DNA of 6,521 nucleotides from Clostridia bacterium (GTDB taxonomy: Bacteria; Bacillota; Clostridia; Oscillospirales; Acutalibacteraceae). Below, one piece after another: positions 1-6,521 of the stretch. A model generated the notes under the pieces. It saw only the letters and a program-made list of their open reading frames with translations. It had not been told where the DNA came from and made no database searches. Each line of letters starts with the position of its first letter. Positions within the stretch are counted from its first letter, which is position 1. A program made the translations under genes and the position numbers. The stretch spans positions 1-6,521 of the forward strand of contig JAFWRV010000458.1 in assembly GCA_017519685.1 (NCBI GenBank), written 5' to 3'.

Positions 1-631
1 AACCGATATGGCAGTGAAGTCCTCTGAGCCTGACATTGCTCATGCCGAGAGCGAGCTTTATCGCTTCCATCGCCTCTCCTGTTTCGAGAGCGAATCCGAA
101 TTTTGAGTCTATCTGTCCGGTCTTGACAAAGCTGTGGGTATGCGCGTCGATACCGGGCTTGATTCTGAGCATAATACCGATTGTCTTGCCTTTTTCGGCG
201 GCAATGGTATTGAGGGTGTTGAGTTCGGTGATGTTGTCAACGATAACTCTGCCGACATTATTGTCAACGGCCATCACGAGTTCGTCATATGTTTTGTTGT
301 TTCCGTGAAAAACGATTTTCTCCGGGGGAAAATCAACGGAAAGAGCGGTATAAAGCTCGCCGCCCGAAACAACATCGACACCGGCGCCTTCGGAATCGCA
401 GAGACGGATCATCTCTTTGCAGCAGAACGCCTTTGAAGCATAGATAACAAGACCGTTTCCGTCATATTCATCGTCGATTGACTTTTTGAATTCACGGATG
501 TTCTTGCGGATTTCGTTCTCGTCAAAAGCATAGAGAGGAGAGCCGAATTTCTTTATAAGTTCAACGGTGTCGTAATTTCCGATGGTAAGATGGCCGCGTT
601 CATTTATTGAGACACAATCTGATACATACAT
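1..631 (-). CDS. lysA: Diaminopimelate decarboxylase, N-terminal half (3' end beyond window)
   Basis: This PLP-dependent fold-type III enzyme decarboxylates meso-diaminopimelate to L-lysine, the last step of lysine synthesis, in the cytoplasm. The first 210 codons are visible of an expected roughly 420, and the frame runs open off the window edge. Seen in the translation: the PLP-binding lysine in YASKAF (Lys67), the GAGVDVVSGGEL segment (82-93), HGNNKT (109-114), and the LHCHIG barrel motif at the window edge (205-210). The order and spacing fit LysA and the wider alanine racemase/ornithine decarboxylase-type barrel family; the YASKAF and HGNNKT wording favours LysA over arginine or ornithine decarboxylases. 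The ATG at 631 is chosen because the nearby ATG at 627 is in another frame and soon meets a stop. A GGAG (642-645) lies 10 bases upstream, inside the last codons of engB, and the intergenic gap is 5 bases, so lysA is probably translated from the same message. The substrate-specificity residues in the C-terminal half cannot be checked. Confidence 0.93.
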   Translation of the reverse strand, partial: MYVSDCVSINERGHLTIGNYDTVELIKKFGSPLYAFDENEIRKNIREFKKSIDDEYDGNGLVIYASKAFCCKEMIRLCDSEGAGVDVVSGGELYTALSVDFPPEKIVFHGNNKTYDELVMAVDNNVGRVIVDNITELNTLNTIAAEKGKTIGIMLRIKPGIDAHTHSFVKTGQIDSKFGFALETGEAMEAIKLALGMSNVRLRGLHCHIG

Positions 632-636
632 AGTTT

Positions 637-1221
637 TTACACTCCGATTCTGTTATTTATTATTTTTTTAAGTTCTTCAGTTCCGTTTCCGTTAACCGAT
701 GAAAATTCTGTCATCACAATATCTCCGAATCCCTCAAGTTCCGTTGTCAGTTCTTCACGGCGTTTGGCGGTTTCGGCTTTATTGAGTTTATCGCTCTTAG
801 TGAGAACGATTGTAAAGGGTATCTGCGTTTCCCTTAGGAAATTAAGCATTGTCATATCATCCGCAGTCGGCTTATGCCTCATATCCAGCAGCTGAATGAC
901 GAGTGCAATGTTTCTTCCCTGCCTGAAATAGCCCTCCATAAGTTCCGCCCAGCGTTTCTTTTCAGACTGATTGCGTTTGGCGTATCCGTAACCGGGCAAA
1001 TCAACAAACCATACGCTTTCGCATTTAAAGAAATTCACGGTTATCGTTTTGCCGGGGGTGGAACTGACTCTCGCAAGATTTTTGCGGTTAAAGAGTCTGT
1101 TGATAAGAGAGGATTTTCCGACATTTGACTTCCCGGAAAAGACTATTTCCGGAGCATCGCTTTCTGGCAGCTGCGATGACGTGCCGTATGATGACACAAA
1201 CTGAATATTACTGTAATTCAT
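637..1221 (-). CDS. engB: Ribosome biogenesis GTP-binding protein EngB/YsxC
   Basis: This is a small TRAFAC-class GTPase of the EngB/YsxC/YihA family, which helps late assembly of the 50S ribosomal subunit and is essential in several bacteria. At 194 residues it has the usual family length. All five G motifs can be read in order: G1 P-loop GKSNVGKS (30-37), G2 threonine in SSTPGKT (53-59), G3 DLPG followed by YGYAK (74-82), G4 TKSD (141-144) and G5 FSS (173-175). The STPGKT and DLPGYGYAK wording separates EngB from Era, Der and Obg. The ATG at 1221 sits just after a GAGGTGG ribosome binding site (1225-1231) that overlaps the stop codon of lon. The gap to lon is 8 bases and to lysA 5 bases. 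Lon followed directly by engB is a classic Firmicute arrangement. All key residues are present and the gene looks intact. Confidence 0.97.
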   Translation of the reverse strand: MNYSNIQFVSSYGTSSQLPESDAPEIVFSGKSNVGKSSLINRLFNRKNLARVSSTPGKTITVNFFKCESVWFVDLPGYGYAKRNQSEKKRWAELMEGYFRQGRNIALVIQLLDMRHKPTADDMTMLNFLRETQIPFTIVLTKSDKLNKAETAKRREELTTELEGFGDIVMTEFSSVNGNGTEELKKIINNRIGV

Positions 1222-1224
1222 AGG

Positions 1225-1231
1225 CCACCTC
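1225..1231 (-). promoter_or_regulatory. Ribosome binding site of engB overlapping the lon stop codon
   Basis: Read on the minus strand the sequence is TGAGGTGGCCTATG. The TGA (1232-1230) ends lon, GAGGTGG is the Shine-Dalgarno sequence, and ATG is the engB start. The site shares two bases with the stop codon, so ribosomes finishing lon end directly on the engB initiation site. This suggests coupled translation (inference). Confidence 0.8.
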
Positions 1232-3557
1232 AGTTGAAATCATCGACGGCTTCTTTCCACACCTGGTCAACTGTTTTGACGGGTTTAAATGAAATTTTCT
1301 CCCGTACCTTTTTGTCAACCTCCTCGATGTCGGAAACATTCCCGTAAGGAATAATCACGGTTTTAATTCCCGCCCTGTAAGCCGCCATGGATTTTTCTTT
1401 GAGCCCGCCTATCGGAAGGACTCTGCCGCGCAGAGTTATCTCGCCTGTCATCGCCACATCGTCACGCACCTTTTTGCCGGTCAGCGCCGAAACAAGAGAG
1501 GTGGCAATCGTGACTCCCGCCGAGGGCCCGTCTTTGGGTGTCGCGCCTTCGGGGACATGGATGTGAATATCGGAATTCTTGTAGAAATCCTTATTGATAT
1601 TTAAATCATTTGCCTTGGAACGGATAAAGCTGACCGCTGTCTTTGCGCTTTCGCGCATCACATCGCCGAGCGAACCGGTAAGTTCGAGCTTTCCGGTGCC
1701 TTCGAGAACGGCTGACTCTATCTCGAGCATTTCACCGCCGACGCTCGTCCAGGCAAGACCGTTCGCGACTCCGACTTCATCACCGTGCCTGTATTCTTCT
1801 TCCCTGTATTTGACAGGTCCGAGGTATTTCTCAAGATCATCGGGTTTTACCGATATTTTCTTAACATCGTTTTCCACGATTTCGGCAGCCGCTTTTCTGC
1901 AGATTGACGCTATCTTCTGCTCAAGCGCGCGCACGCCGGCTTCTCTGGTATATCCGTCAATAATCTGTCTTAATGCCTTATCGCTTATTGTGAGCTTCGA
2001 GCGGGTAAGACCGTGACGTTTTATCTGCTTGGGAACAAGGTGTTTCTTCGCGATATTGAATTTTTCTTCATAAGTGTAGCTTCCGAGTTCGATTATTTCC
2101 ATTCTGTCCTGAAGCGGTGCGGGAATATTCGAACGGATATTCGCGGTTGTTATGAACAGGACCTTGCTCAGGTCAAACGGCATATCAATATAATGATCGC
2201 AGAATTCCGAATTCTGTTCGGGGTCGAGCACCTCAAGCAGAGCGGAGGTCGGGTCGCCTCTGAAATCGGATGAAAGCTTGTCAACCTCATCAAGCAGTAT
2301 TACAGGATTGCTCGTGTTTGTTTTTTTGACCGCGTCTATTATTCTTCCCGGCATTGAGCCGATATATGTGCGCCTGTGTCCGCGGATTTCCGCTTCGTCC
2401 TTGACTCCTCCGAGCGCTATTCTCACATACTCCCTGCCGGTCGCTCTCGCTATTGATTTTGCCACCGAGGTCTTGCCGACTCCGGGAGGACCCACAAGGC
2501 AGAGTATCTGGCCTTTGATATCGGGAGCGATAGTCGCGACTGCCAGATATTCAAGAATGCGTTTCTTGACTTCTTCAAGTCCGTAATGGTCGTTTTCAAG
2601 TATTTCCGCGGATTTTCCGATATCACTGATTTCTTCCGAATAAATTCCCCACGGAAGCTCAATGCAGGTTTCAATATAGTTCCTTGATACAGCCGCGTCG
2701 GGTGAGCTCGGCGTCATCTTTTCAAGGCGTGAAACTTCTTTGAGAAGCTTCTGCTTGTTTTCTTCCGTGGTCTTCATCGCGTTGATCTTTTCTCTGTAAA
2801 CGCGGATGTCGTCATCCTGTGAAAAGCCGTTGAGTTCCTCGGAAATCGCCTTTATCTGCTCCTGAAGATAATACTCGCGCTGATTTTTGTCTATCTTTTC
2901 CTGAACCTTTTCGGATATATCCGCTTCAAGTGACAGCAGATATGATTCCTGAGCGAGCAAAACATTCAGATCGAGCAGACGTTCAATCGGGTCTTCCGTT
3001 TCGAGCATACGCTGTCTGTCTTCATACTCGAGCATAACGTTTCCGGCTATATAGTCGGCAAGTTTGCCCGGATCTTTCATATCCATTATTTCGGTATAAA
3101 TGTCATCCGGCATACGGGGTGCAACCTCGGCATAAGCCGCGAACTCTTCTTTCGCTTCCCTGACGAGCGCCTTGACATAGGAATAATCGCTTTTTCTCAG
3201 CGCGGGTATCCGGACCGCCTCTGCTTCACCCTCGGTAAATTTTCCGTTATCGCGGAATGAAATCATACGGGCTCTGTACATTCCTTTGACGGAAATATGC
3301 ACAAGTCCGCTCTGCCCCGGAACACGGATAACCTGCTCGATTTTGGCTACTACGCCGATTTTATACAGATCGTCTTCCGTCGGGCGCTCTGTGGATGTGT
3401 TTTTCTGGGTAACAAGGAAAATCAGGCGGTCTCCGTCGGAGGCGTTCATTACCGCCGCTACCGATTTCGGTCTGCCGACATCAAAGTGTATCAGCTGCTC
3501 GGGGAAGACGACAAGTCCTCTCAGGGCTACTGCCGGCATCAAATACTTATTTATCAT
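1230..3557 (-). CDS. lon: ATP-dependent protease La (LonA)
   Basis: Lon is a cytoplasmic hexameric AAA+ serine protease that degrades misfolded and short-lived regulatory proteins. The 775-residue length is typical of LonA. Visible in order: an N-terminal substrate-binding LAN domain (about 6-205, beginning [15 protein letters not shown]), a helical and coiled-coil region (about 210-290), and the AAA+ module with Walker A GPPGVGKT (356-363), Walker [10 protein letters not shown] (419-427), sensor-1 Asn473, a probable arginine finger at Arg485 and sensor-2 Arg543 in [11 protein letters not shown]. The C-terminal S16 protease domain carries the catalytic Ser679 in DGPSAG and Lys722 in GGLKEK. 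There is no transmembrane insert, which excludes the membrane LonB type. The ATG at 3557 is preceded 6 bases upstream by GAAAGGA and overlaps the U32 stop codon (ATGA). I see no CIRCE-like or CtsR-like inverted or direct repeat at its start, which lies inside the preceding gene. All catalytic residues are intact. Confidence 0.98.
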   Translation of the reverse strand: MINKYLMPAVALRGLVVFPEQLIHFDVGRPKSVAAVMNASDGDRLIFLVTQKNTSTERPTEDDLYKIGVVAKIEQVIRVPGQSGLVHISVKGMYRARMISFRDNGKFTEGEAEAVRIPALRKSDYSYVKALVREAKEEFAAYAEVAPRMPDDIYTEIMDMKDPGKLADYIAGNVMLEYEDRQRMLETEDPIERLLDLNVLLAQESYLLSLEADISEKVQEKIDKNQREYYLQEQIKAISEELNGFSQDDDIRVYREKINAMKTTEENKQKLLKEVSRLEKMTPSSPDAAVSRNYIETCIELPWGIYSEEISDIGKSAEILENDHYGLEEVKKRILEYLAVATIAPDIKGQILCLVGPPGVGKTSVAKSIARATGREYVRIALGGVKDEAEIRGHRRTYIGSMPGRIIDAVKKTNTSNPVILLDEVDKLSSDFRGDPTSALLEVLDPEQNSEFCDHYIDMPFDLSKVLFITTANIRSNIPAPLQDRMEIIELGSYTYEEKFNIAKKHLVPKQIKRHGLTRSKLTISDKALRQIIDGYTREAGVRALEQKIASICRKAAAEIVENDVKKISVKPDDLEKYLGPVKYREEEYRHGDEVGVANGLAWTSVGGEMLEIESAVLEGTGKLELTGSLGDVMRESAKTAVSFIRSKANDLNINKDFYKNSDIHIHVPEGATPKDGPSAGVTIATSLVSALTGKKVRDDVAMTGEITLRGRVLPIGGLKEKSMAAYRAGIKTVIIPYGNVSDIEEVDKKVREKISFKPVKTVDQVWKEAVDDFN

Positions 3558-3569
3558 AATGATTCCTTT
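3554..3569 (-). promoter_or_regulatory. Coupled stop/start (ATGA) and ribosome binding site of lon
   Basis: The lon ATG (3557-3555) overlaps the TGA stop (3556-3554) of the U32 gene in a four-base ATGA. The Shine-Dalgarno AAAGGA (3569-3564) lies in the last codons of the U32 gene, 6 bases from the ATG. This geometry is typical of termination-reinitiation coupling. Confidence 0.8.
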
Positions 3570-4813
3570 CTGTTTTCGGGATCTTTAATTCTTCTTAAAT
3601 ATGAACCTTCCGTTATCCGCACGGGACAATTGAACGAAAGTTTCATCATCGGATGGGGAGCGTTGTCAACCGGTTCCCCGTCTGCATTACGAAGGCCGGT
3701 AACTTTAACGGTGAACGGTTTTTTACCGGCGGACATAACCTCAAGTTCTTCACCCTCAAAGAATCTGTTTCTCTGAGTCGCGTAAAGAACGCCGTCTTTA
3801 TATTCATCGGCTACCGCGGCGACCTCCCAGGTCCTGACATAGCCGCCTTTATAATAAATCTGCGCGTCGTCAAGCGGCGAGGTGTAATAAAACCCGGTGC
3901 AGTATTCGCGGTTGCTGACGCGGAGAAGCTCGTCGGATATCCATTTTTCGGGTCTGAAATCAGGATCGAAGCCGCTCTCCCTGAAAGCGTCAAGCGCGCA
4001 TCTGTAAGCGTTGACAGTTACCGCTGTATAGTAAGCGGATTTTGCCCTGCCCTCGATTTTGAAGGAGTTGATACCCGCGTGATACAAATCGGCAATATGG
4101 TCAATCATACACATATCGCGGGAATTCATAATGTAAGTTCCCGTTCCGTCCTGCTCAACGGGAAAATATTCTCCGGGCCGTTTTTCTTCGGTCAGCGCGT
4201 AATTCCATCTGCACGGCTGCGCGCAGTCGCCTCTGTTTGAATCCCTGCCGGTCATATAGTTTGACAGCAGGCATCTGCCGCTGAAAGACACGCACATTGC
4301 GCCGTGAACGAAAGATTCTATTTCAAGTTCCGGCGGGCATTTGTCTCTTATTTCCGCTATTTCGGAAAGCGACAGCTCCCTTGCCGTTACGATACGGGTT
4401 GCCCCCATATCGAAAAACGCCTTTGCGCTCGCGTAATTTGTGATACCCGCCTGAGTGGAAATGTGAATGTCAACCTTCGGGGCGTGCTTCTTTGCTTCAA
4501 GCAGAACGCCGATATCGGTTATGATAAAAGCGTCCACTCCGCAATCCTGAGCAAAAGCGAGAAAAGACGGAAGCTCGTCAATTTCGTTATTTCTCGGAAC
4601 GGTGTTGCAGGTAAGATAAACCTTCACCGAGTGTCTGCGAGCGTAATCACAGGCGGCTTTAAGCGAGTCGTCTCCGAAATGCGCCGCGGCGGTCCTCATA
4701 CCGAATCTGTCGGCTCCGAGATAAACCGCGTCGGCTCCGTATTCAATTGCAGCGCGAAGACGCTCCTCATCGCCTGCGGGCGCAAGCAGTTCGGGCAAAG
4801 GATAAGAATTCAT
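3554..4813 (-). CDS. trhP: Peptidase U32 family protein, probable tRNA 5-hydroxyuridine synthesis protein TrhP
   Basis: The protein belongs to family U32, once thought to be collagenase-like peptidases. Members close to E. coli YegQ and B. subtilis YrrN/YrrO are now known to act in prephenate-dependent hydroxylation of uridine 34 in tRNA (5-hydroxyuridine). The 419-residue length matches the YrrO type. Visible features: ELLAPAGDEERLRAAIEYGADAVYLG at the N-terminus, split here as ELLAPAG (8-14) and GADAVYLG (26-33); the U32 signature ESFVHGAMCVSFSGRC (166-181); and conserved cysteines 174, 181, 197, 201 and 235, which could bind an iron-sulfur cluster. The C-terminal part (about 320-405) fits the U32 C-terminal beta-rich domain. 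The gene sits 11 bases after mltG, as U32 genes do near yrrL in Bacillus. The ATG at 4813 follows GAGGT at 4822-4826. The family is secure; the exact substrate is inferred, since other U32 branches act on 23S rRNA (RlhA) or in ubiquinone synthesis. Confidence 0.87.
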   Translation of the reverse strand: MNSYPLPELLAPAGDEERLRAAIEYGADAVYLGADRFGMRTAAAHFGDDSLKAACDYARRHSVKVYLTCNTVPRNNEIDELPSFLAFAQDCGVDAFIITDIGVLLEAKKHAPKVDIHISTQAGITNYASAKAFFDMGATRIVTARELSLSEIAEIRDKCPPELEIESFVHGAMCVSFSGRCLLSNYMTGRDSNRGDCAQPCRWNYALTEEKRPGEYFPVEQDGTGTYIMNSRDMCMIDHIADLYHAGINSFKIEGRAKSAYYTAVTVNAYRCALDAFRESGFDPDFRPEKWISDELLRVSNREYCTGFYYTSPLDDAQIYYKGGYVRTWEVAAVADEYKDGVLYATQRNRFFEGEELEVMSAGKKPFTVKVTGLRNADGEPVDNAPHPMMKLSFNCPVRITEGSYLRRIKDPENRKESL

Positions 4814-4821
4814 CGGTACTG

Positions 4822-4826
4822 ACCTC
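4822..4826 (-). promoter_or_regulatory. Ribosome binding site of the U32 gene overlapping the mltG stop codon
   Basis: On the minus strand TGAGGT contains the mltG stop TGA (4827-4825) and a GAGGT Shine-Dalgarno core, 8 bases before the ATG at 4813. The layout repeats the lon/engB junction, where TGAGGT also joins stop codon and ribosome binding site. Confidence 0.7.
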
Positions 4827-6192
4827 AGTTCTGGTTATTTGCGTGGAGCACTTTATTCGCGTTAGCGTCGTGCTCACTCTGCGTACGGGCAAGATAAATA
4901 TTGCCTTTATTGTCGTGGCGGAAGAAGTAGTATCCCGTGTTGTTGGGATAAAGCGCCGCCTTTATTGCCGCGTCACCCGGATTGCATATCGGTCCGGGAG
5001 GAAGCCCGAGTGTATCATAAGTGTTATAGTTTGTGGCGTAATAAGTCGCGAGAGAAGTTGAAACATTCGGCTTGATATATTTTGTGATATAGGTTTCGGT
5101 TGAGTCGCAGTTGATTGTCGGCCACGAAGCTGCGTGTCTCAGTCTGTTATGAATTACGGAAGAAATATCGGCCATCTGTTCCGTGTCGGCCGCCTCGCGT
5201 TGAATGATGGAGGCGATAATCATAATCTCGTCTTTGGTATATCCGAGTTCATCGGCGCGTTTCTGGTAATCATCGGTCCACTGTTTTTTCCATTCGTCAA
5301 GGAACTTACGCAGAACGCTGTTTGCGTCGCCGTCAACATAAAACTCGTATGTATTGGGATAAAGATATCCCTCAAGCTTGAATGTTCTTGTGCTGTCATC
5401 GGCTATTGATTCAACGAAATCGTACTCAAATGTAGTTCCCTTGATTGAAGACAGCATCTTTGATTTGCTGCAGACGCCGAATTTATCAAGACGGTCGATA
5501 ATCTGATAAATAGTCCAGCCCTCGGGAATGGACACCATAACGGTATCCTTGCCGACCTGGGTTTCGCGGAATTTGGAGAGATATCCCTCAAGACCGAGGT
5601 TTTTCTCAACATTGTAAACGCCGCTGAGATAAACGGGTTCCTTTTTGCTCAGGAGCGTTGATACGAGTTTACAGTACATCTTGCAGAAGAACGGCTGTTT
5701 TACAAGACCGGCGTCGGCAAGAATATCTATAATCTGATCGGTATCGGCGTCAAGAGGCACGGTGACATTGACCGAATCCTCTCCTCTGTTGAAGGCAAGC
5801 ACATCGTTTATGCAGCTTATTCCGAAAACCGAAAGTCCGCTTGTCATAAGAATCATAACTATAAGAAAGATGCTGAGCGCGCCGTATCCGCCTTTTTTCT
5901 TTTTCTTCTTTTTCTTAGGCTCGGCAACGGGCTGGGGAACGCTCTGATTTCTTATCGGCTTTGCTCCGGAAAAATATATTTCGCCCTTGTATTCAGGTGA
6001 AAAATCGTCGGGCTCAAAAGTCAGCAGATCGTCGTCATCATCAATATGAACCTCAAACTTCGGTTTCTGAATCTTGACATCGGTTATCTCGGGTCCGCGT
6101 GTATTCGTATTGAAATCAATATCGCCGAGATAGTCTTCATCCGAAATTGTCACCTTGAACGGCTTCTTGTTTTTATCCCCGTTTTCAGGCAT
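4825..6192 (-). CDS. mltG: Endolytic murein transglycosylase MltG (YceG-like), start set at ATG 6192
   Basis: MltG is a membrane-anchored lytic transglycosylase that cuts nascent peptidoglycan strands and so sets glycan chain length. Numbered from the ATG at 6192 (455 residues), the protein has a long charged cytoplasmic tail (1-100) with an acidic DDDDD run near 51-55 and a run of eight lysines (93-100), then a single transmembrane helix (about 105-127). The extracytoplasmic part holds the YceG domain: EGYLYPNTYEF (274-284), the catalytic glutamate Glu333 in IASIIQREA (326-334), HNRL (348-351), YNTYDTLGLPPGPICNPG (389-406) and YYFF (421-424). The lysines before the helix support an N-in, C-out topology. 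A GTG at 6201 would add three codons, but its G is the last base of the AAGGAGG Shine-Dalgarno, so ATG 6192 is preferred. The start overlaps the folate enzyme's frame by 8 bases. The gene appears intact. Confidence 0.95.
   Translation of the reverse strand: MPENGDKNKKPFKVTISDEDYLGDIDFNTNTRGPEITDVKIQKPKFEVHIDDDDDLLTFEPDDFSPEYKGEIYFSGAKPIRNQSVPQPVAEPKKKKKKKKGGYGALSIFLIVMILMTSGLSVFGISCINDVLAFNRGEDSVNVTVPLDADTDQIIDILADAGLVKQPFFCKMYCKLVSTLLSKKEPVYLSGVYNVEKNLGLEGYLSKFRETQVGKDTVMVSIPEGWTIYQIIDRLDKFGVCSKSKMLSSIKGTTFEYDFVESIADDSTRTFKLEGYLYPNTYEFYVDGDANSVLRKFLDEWKKQWTDDYQKRADELGYTKDEIMIIASIIQREAADTEQMADISSVIHNRLRHAASWPTINCDSTETYITKYIKPNVSTSLATYYATNYNTYDTLGLPPGPICNPGDAAIKAALYPNNTGYYFFRHDNKGNIYLARTQSEHDANANKVLHANNQN
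5891..5914 (-). repeat. Lysine-codon A-rich tract in mltG
   Basis: Eight consecutive AAA/AAG codons encode Lys93-Lys100 immediately before the MltG membrane helix, giving a 24-base tract of only A and G on the coding strand. It probably acts as the positive-inside anchor signal. The reading frame continues correctly through it into the membrane helix and the catalytic domain. Confidence 0.75.
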
Positions 6193-6521
6193 GAACGGCA
6201 CCTCCTTCGGTAATAATTGTATTTACGGGTACATCCCATTTGTCAGTCGGCAGACAGTTGCAGACCGAATCTCCGTAGCAGACCGCGACGGCCTCGGTTT
6301 CGGTGTTTTCCGCCAGAAACCTGTCATAGTAACCTCCGCCGTAACCGATACGGTACCCGTTCTGTCAACAGTCAGAGCAGGAACTATGCAAAGCGAAGAA
6401 CTGAAATCCGTAAGATACGGACATCCGCTTTTTGCTGTCGGTATTCCGCGTTTGTCAACCGAAAGGCAGTCAAGCGAGTCGATAACTCTGAACCTGAGAT
6501 TGCTGCCGTCACAGAACGGAA
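6185..6521 (-). pseudogene. 5-formyltetrahydrofolate cyclo-ligase, C-terminal part, apparently frameshifted
   Basis: This enzyme (MTHFS; YgfA in E. coli, YqgN in B. subtilis) uses ATP to convert 5-formyltetrahydrofolate irreversibly to 5,10-methenyltetrahydrofolate. The 5' end lies outside the window. From 6519 to 6361 one frame reads as the middle of the family, ending SSSLCIVPALTVDR. The characteristic GYRIGYGGGYYDRFL motif and the C-terminal VPVNTIITEGG follow in a different frame (6361 to 6188, stop TGA 6187-6185). The two join if one A is missing in GACAGAACGGG near 6359-6363; restoring it would give VDRNGYRIGYGGGYYDR, as the family expects. As written, the first frame instead runs on to a TAA near 6225 and loses the substrate and phosphate-binding motif. 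Both halves look well conserved and no other damage is visible, so a sequencing or assembly error or a recent mutation is as likely as an old pseudogene. The restored frame overlaps mltG by 8 bases. Confidence 0.85.
6201..6207 (-). promoter_or_regulatory. Strong Shine-Dalgarno AAGGAGG that decides the mltG start
   Basis: AAGGAGG occupies 6207-6201, leaving 8 bases to the ATG at 6192, an ideal spacing. The alternative GTG at 6201-6199 begins within this motif and has no other ribosome binding site at a suitable distance, so it is unlikely to be used. The site lies in the last codons (Glu-Gly-Gly) of the upstream folate gene. Confidence 0.88.

Noticed and set aside
134..436. A plus-strand frame near the window start that could seem to be the only gene there
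   Set aside because: The minus strand encodes unmistakable LysA motifs with an open frame off the edge; the plus-strand frame is its shadow.
632..660. Terminator or promoter between engB and lysA
   Set aside because: The gap is only 5 bases; the A/T-rich stretch is the end of engB and forms no GC-rich hairpin followed by a T run.
3555..3620. Heat-shock operator (CIRCE or CtsR box) upstream of lon
   Set aside because: The sequence upstream of the lon start is coding sequence of the U32 gene and shows no TTAGCACTC/GAGTGCTAA inverted repeat or GTCAAA direct repeat.
3297..3776. A 159-codon plus-strand frame across the lon/U32 junction
   Set aside because: It is antisense to two well-supported genes, shows no ribosome binding site that I can support and no domain-like pattern.
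3653..4240. A 195-codon open frame on the plus strand opposite the U32 gene
   Set aside because: It lies entirely antisense to a gene with clear family motifs, has no recognisable domain and no intergenic space; it is a shadow frame, as are the plus-strand frames opposite lon, engB and mltG.
5800..5830. Possible lipoprotein box at the end of the MltG membrane helix (FGISC)
   Set aside because: There is no Leu at -3, the cysteine lies about 127 residues into the protein, and the long charged cytoplasmic tail fits a membrane anchor rather than a cleaved signal peptide.
5888..5914. Programmed frameshift at the A-rich lysine tract of mltG
   Set aside because: The A runs are not in the phase of a canonical A_AAA_AAG slippery heptamer, I see no clear stimulatory structure, and the zero frame carries the full catalytic domain.

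Overview
The window is a stretch of bacterial chromosome whose recognisable genes are all on the minus strand, so transcription runs from high to low coordinates. Six genes follow one another with gaps of at most 11 bases or with short overlaps. In transcription order they are: 5-formyltetrahydrofolate cyclo-ligase (5' end outside the window, reading frame broken), mltG (endolytic murein transglycosylase), a U32-family protein that is probably the tRNA hydroxylase TrhP, lon (ATP-dependent protease), engB/ysxC (ribosome-assembly GTPase), and lysA (diaminopimelate decarboxylase, 3' half outside the window). There is no non-coding stretch longer than 11 bases. I see no RNA gene, mobile element, CRISPR array, terminator or clear promoter.

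The gene content points to a Gram-positive Firmicute, most likely an anaerobic clostridium, possibly Oscillospiraceae/Ruminococcaceae-like. The reasons are the direct lon-engB pairing known from Bacillus and Clostridia, the mltG-U32 neighbourhood (yrrL...yrrN/O in Bacillus subtilis), strong AGGAGG-type ribosome binding sites, and an MltG with a long charged cytoplasmic tail. Base composition looks roughly balanced, with no compositional break suggesting transfer. The taxon is an inference from context, not from a marker gene.

Layout: 6521-6185 holds the C-terminal part of the folate enzyme, with an apparent one-base deletion near 6360. 6192-4825 is mltG, whose true start is the ATG at 6192 rather than the upstream GTG, which lies inside the Shine-Dalgarno sequence. 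4813-3554 is the U32 gene, 3557-1230 is lon, 1221-637 is engB, and 631-1 is the first 210 codons of lysA. Each downstream ribosome binding site lies in, or overlaps the stop codon of, the preceding gene, which suggests strong translational coupling along one polycistronic message.

Functionally this is a housekeeping cluster: one-carbon metabolism, cell-wall synthesis (MltG trims nascent glycan; LysA converts meso-diaminopimelate, a cell-wall precursor, to lysine), translation (tRNA wobble modification, 50S assembly) and protein quality control. I found no evidence of a new biological system. The points most worth a second look are the frameshift in the folate gene, the mltG start, the joining of two clusters that are separate in B. 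subtilis, and the absence of the methyltransferase that sits between mltG and the U32 genes there.
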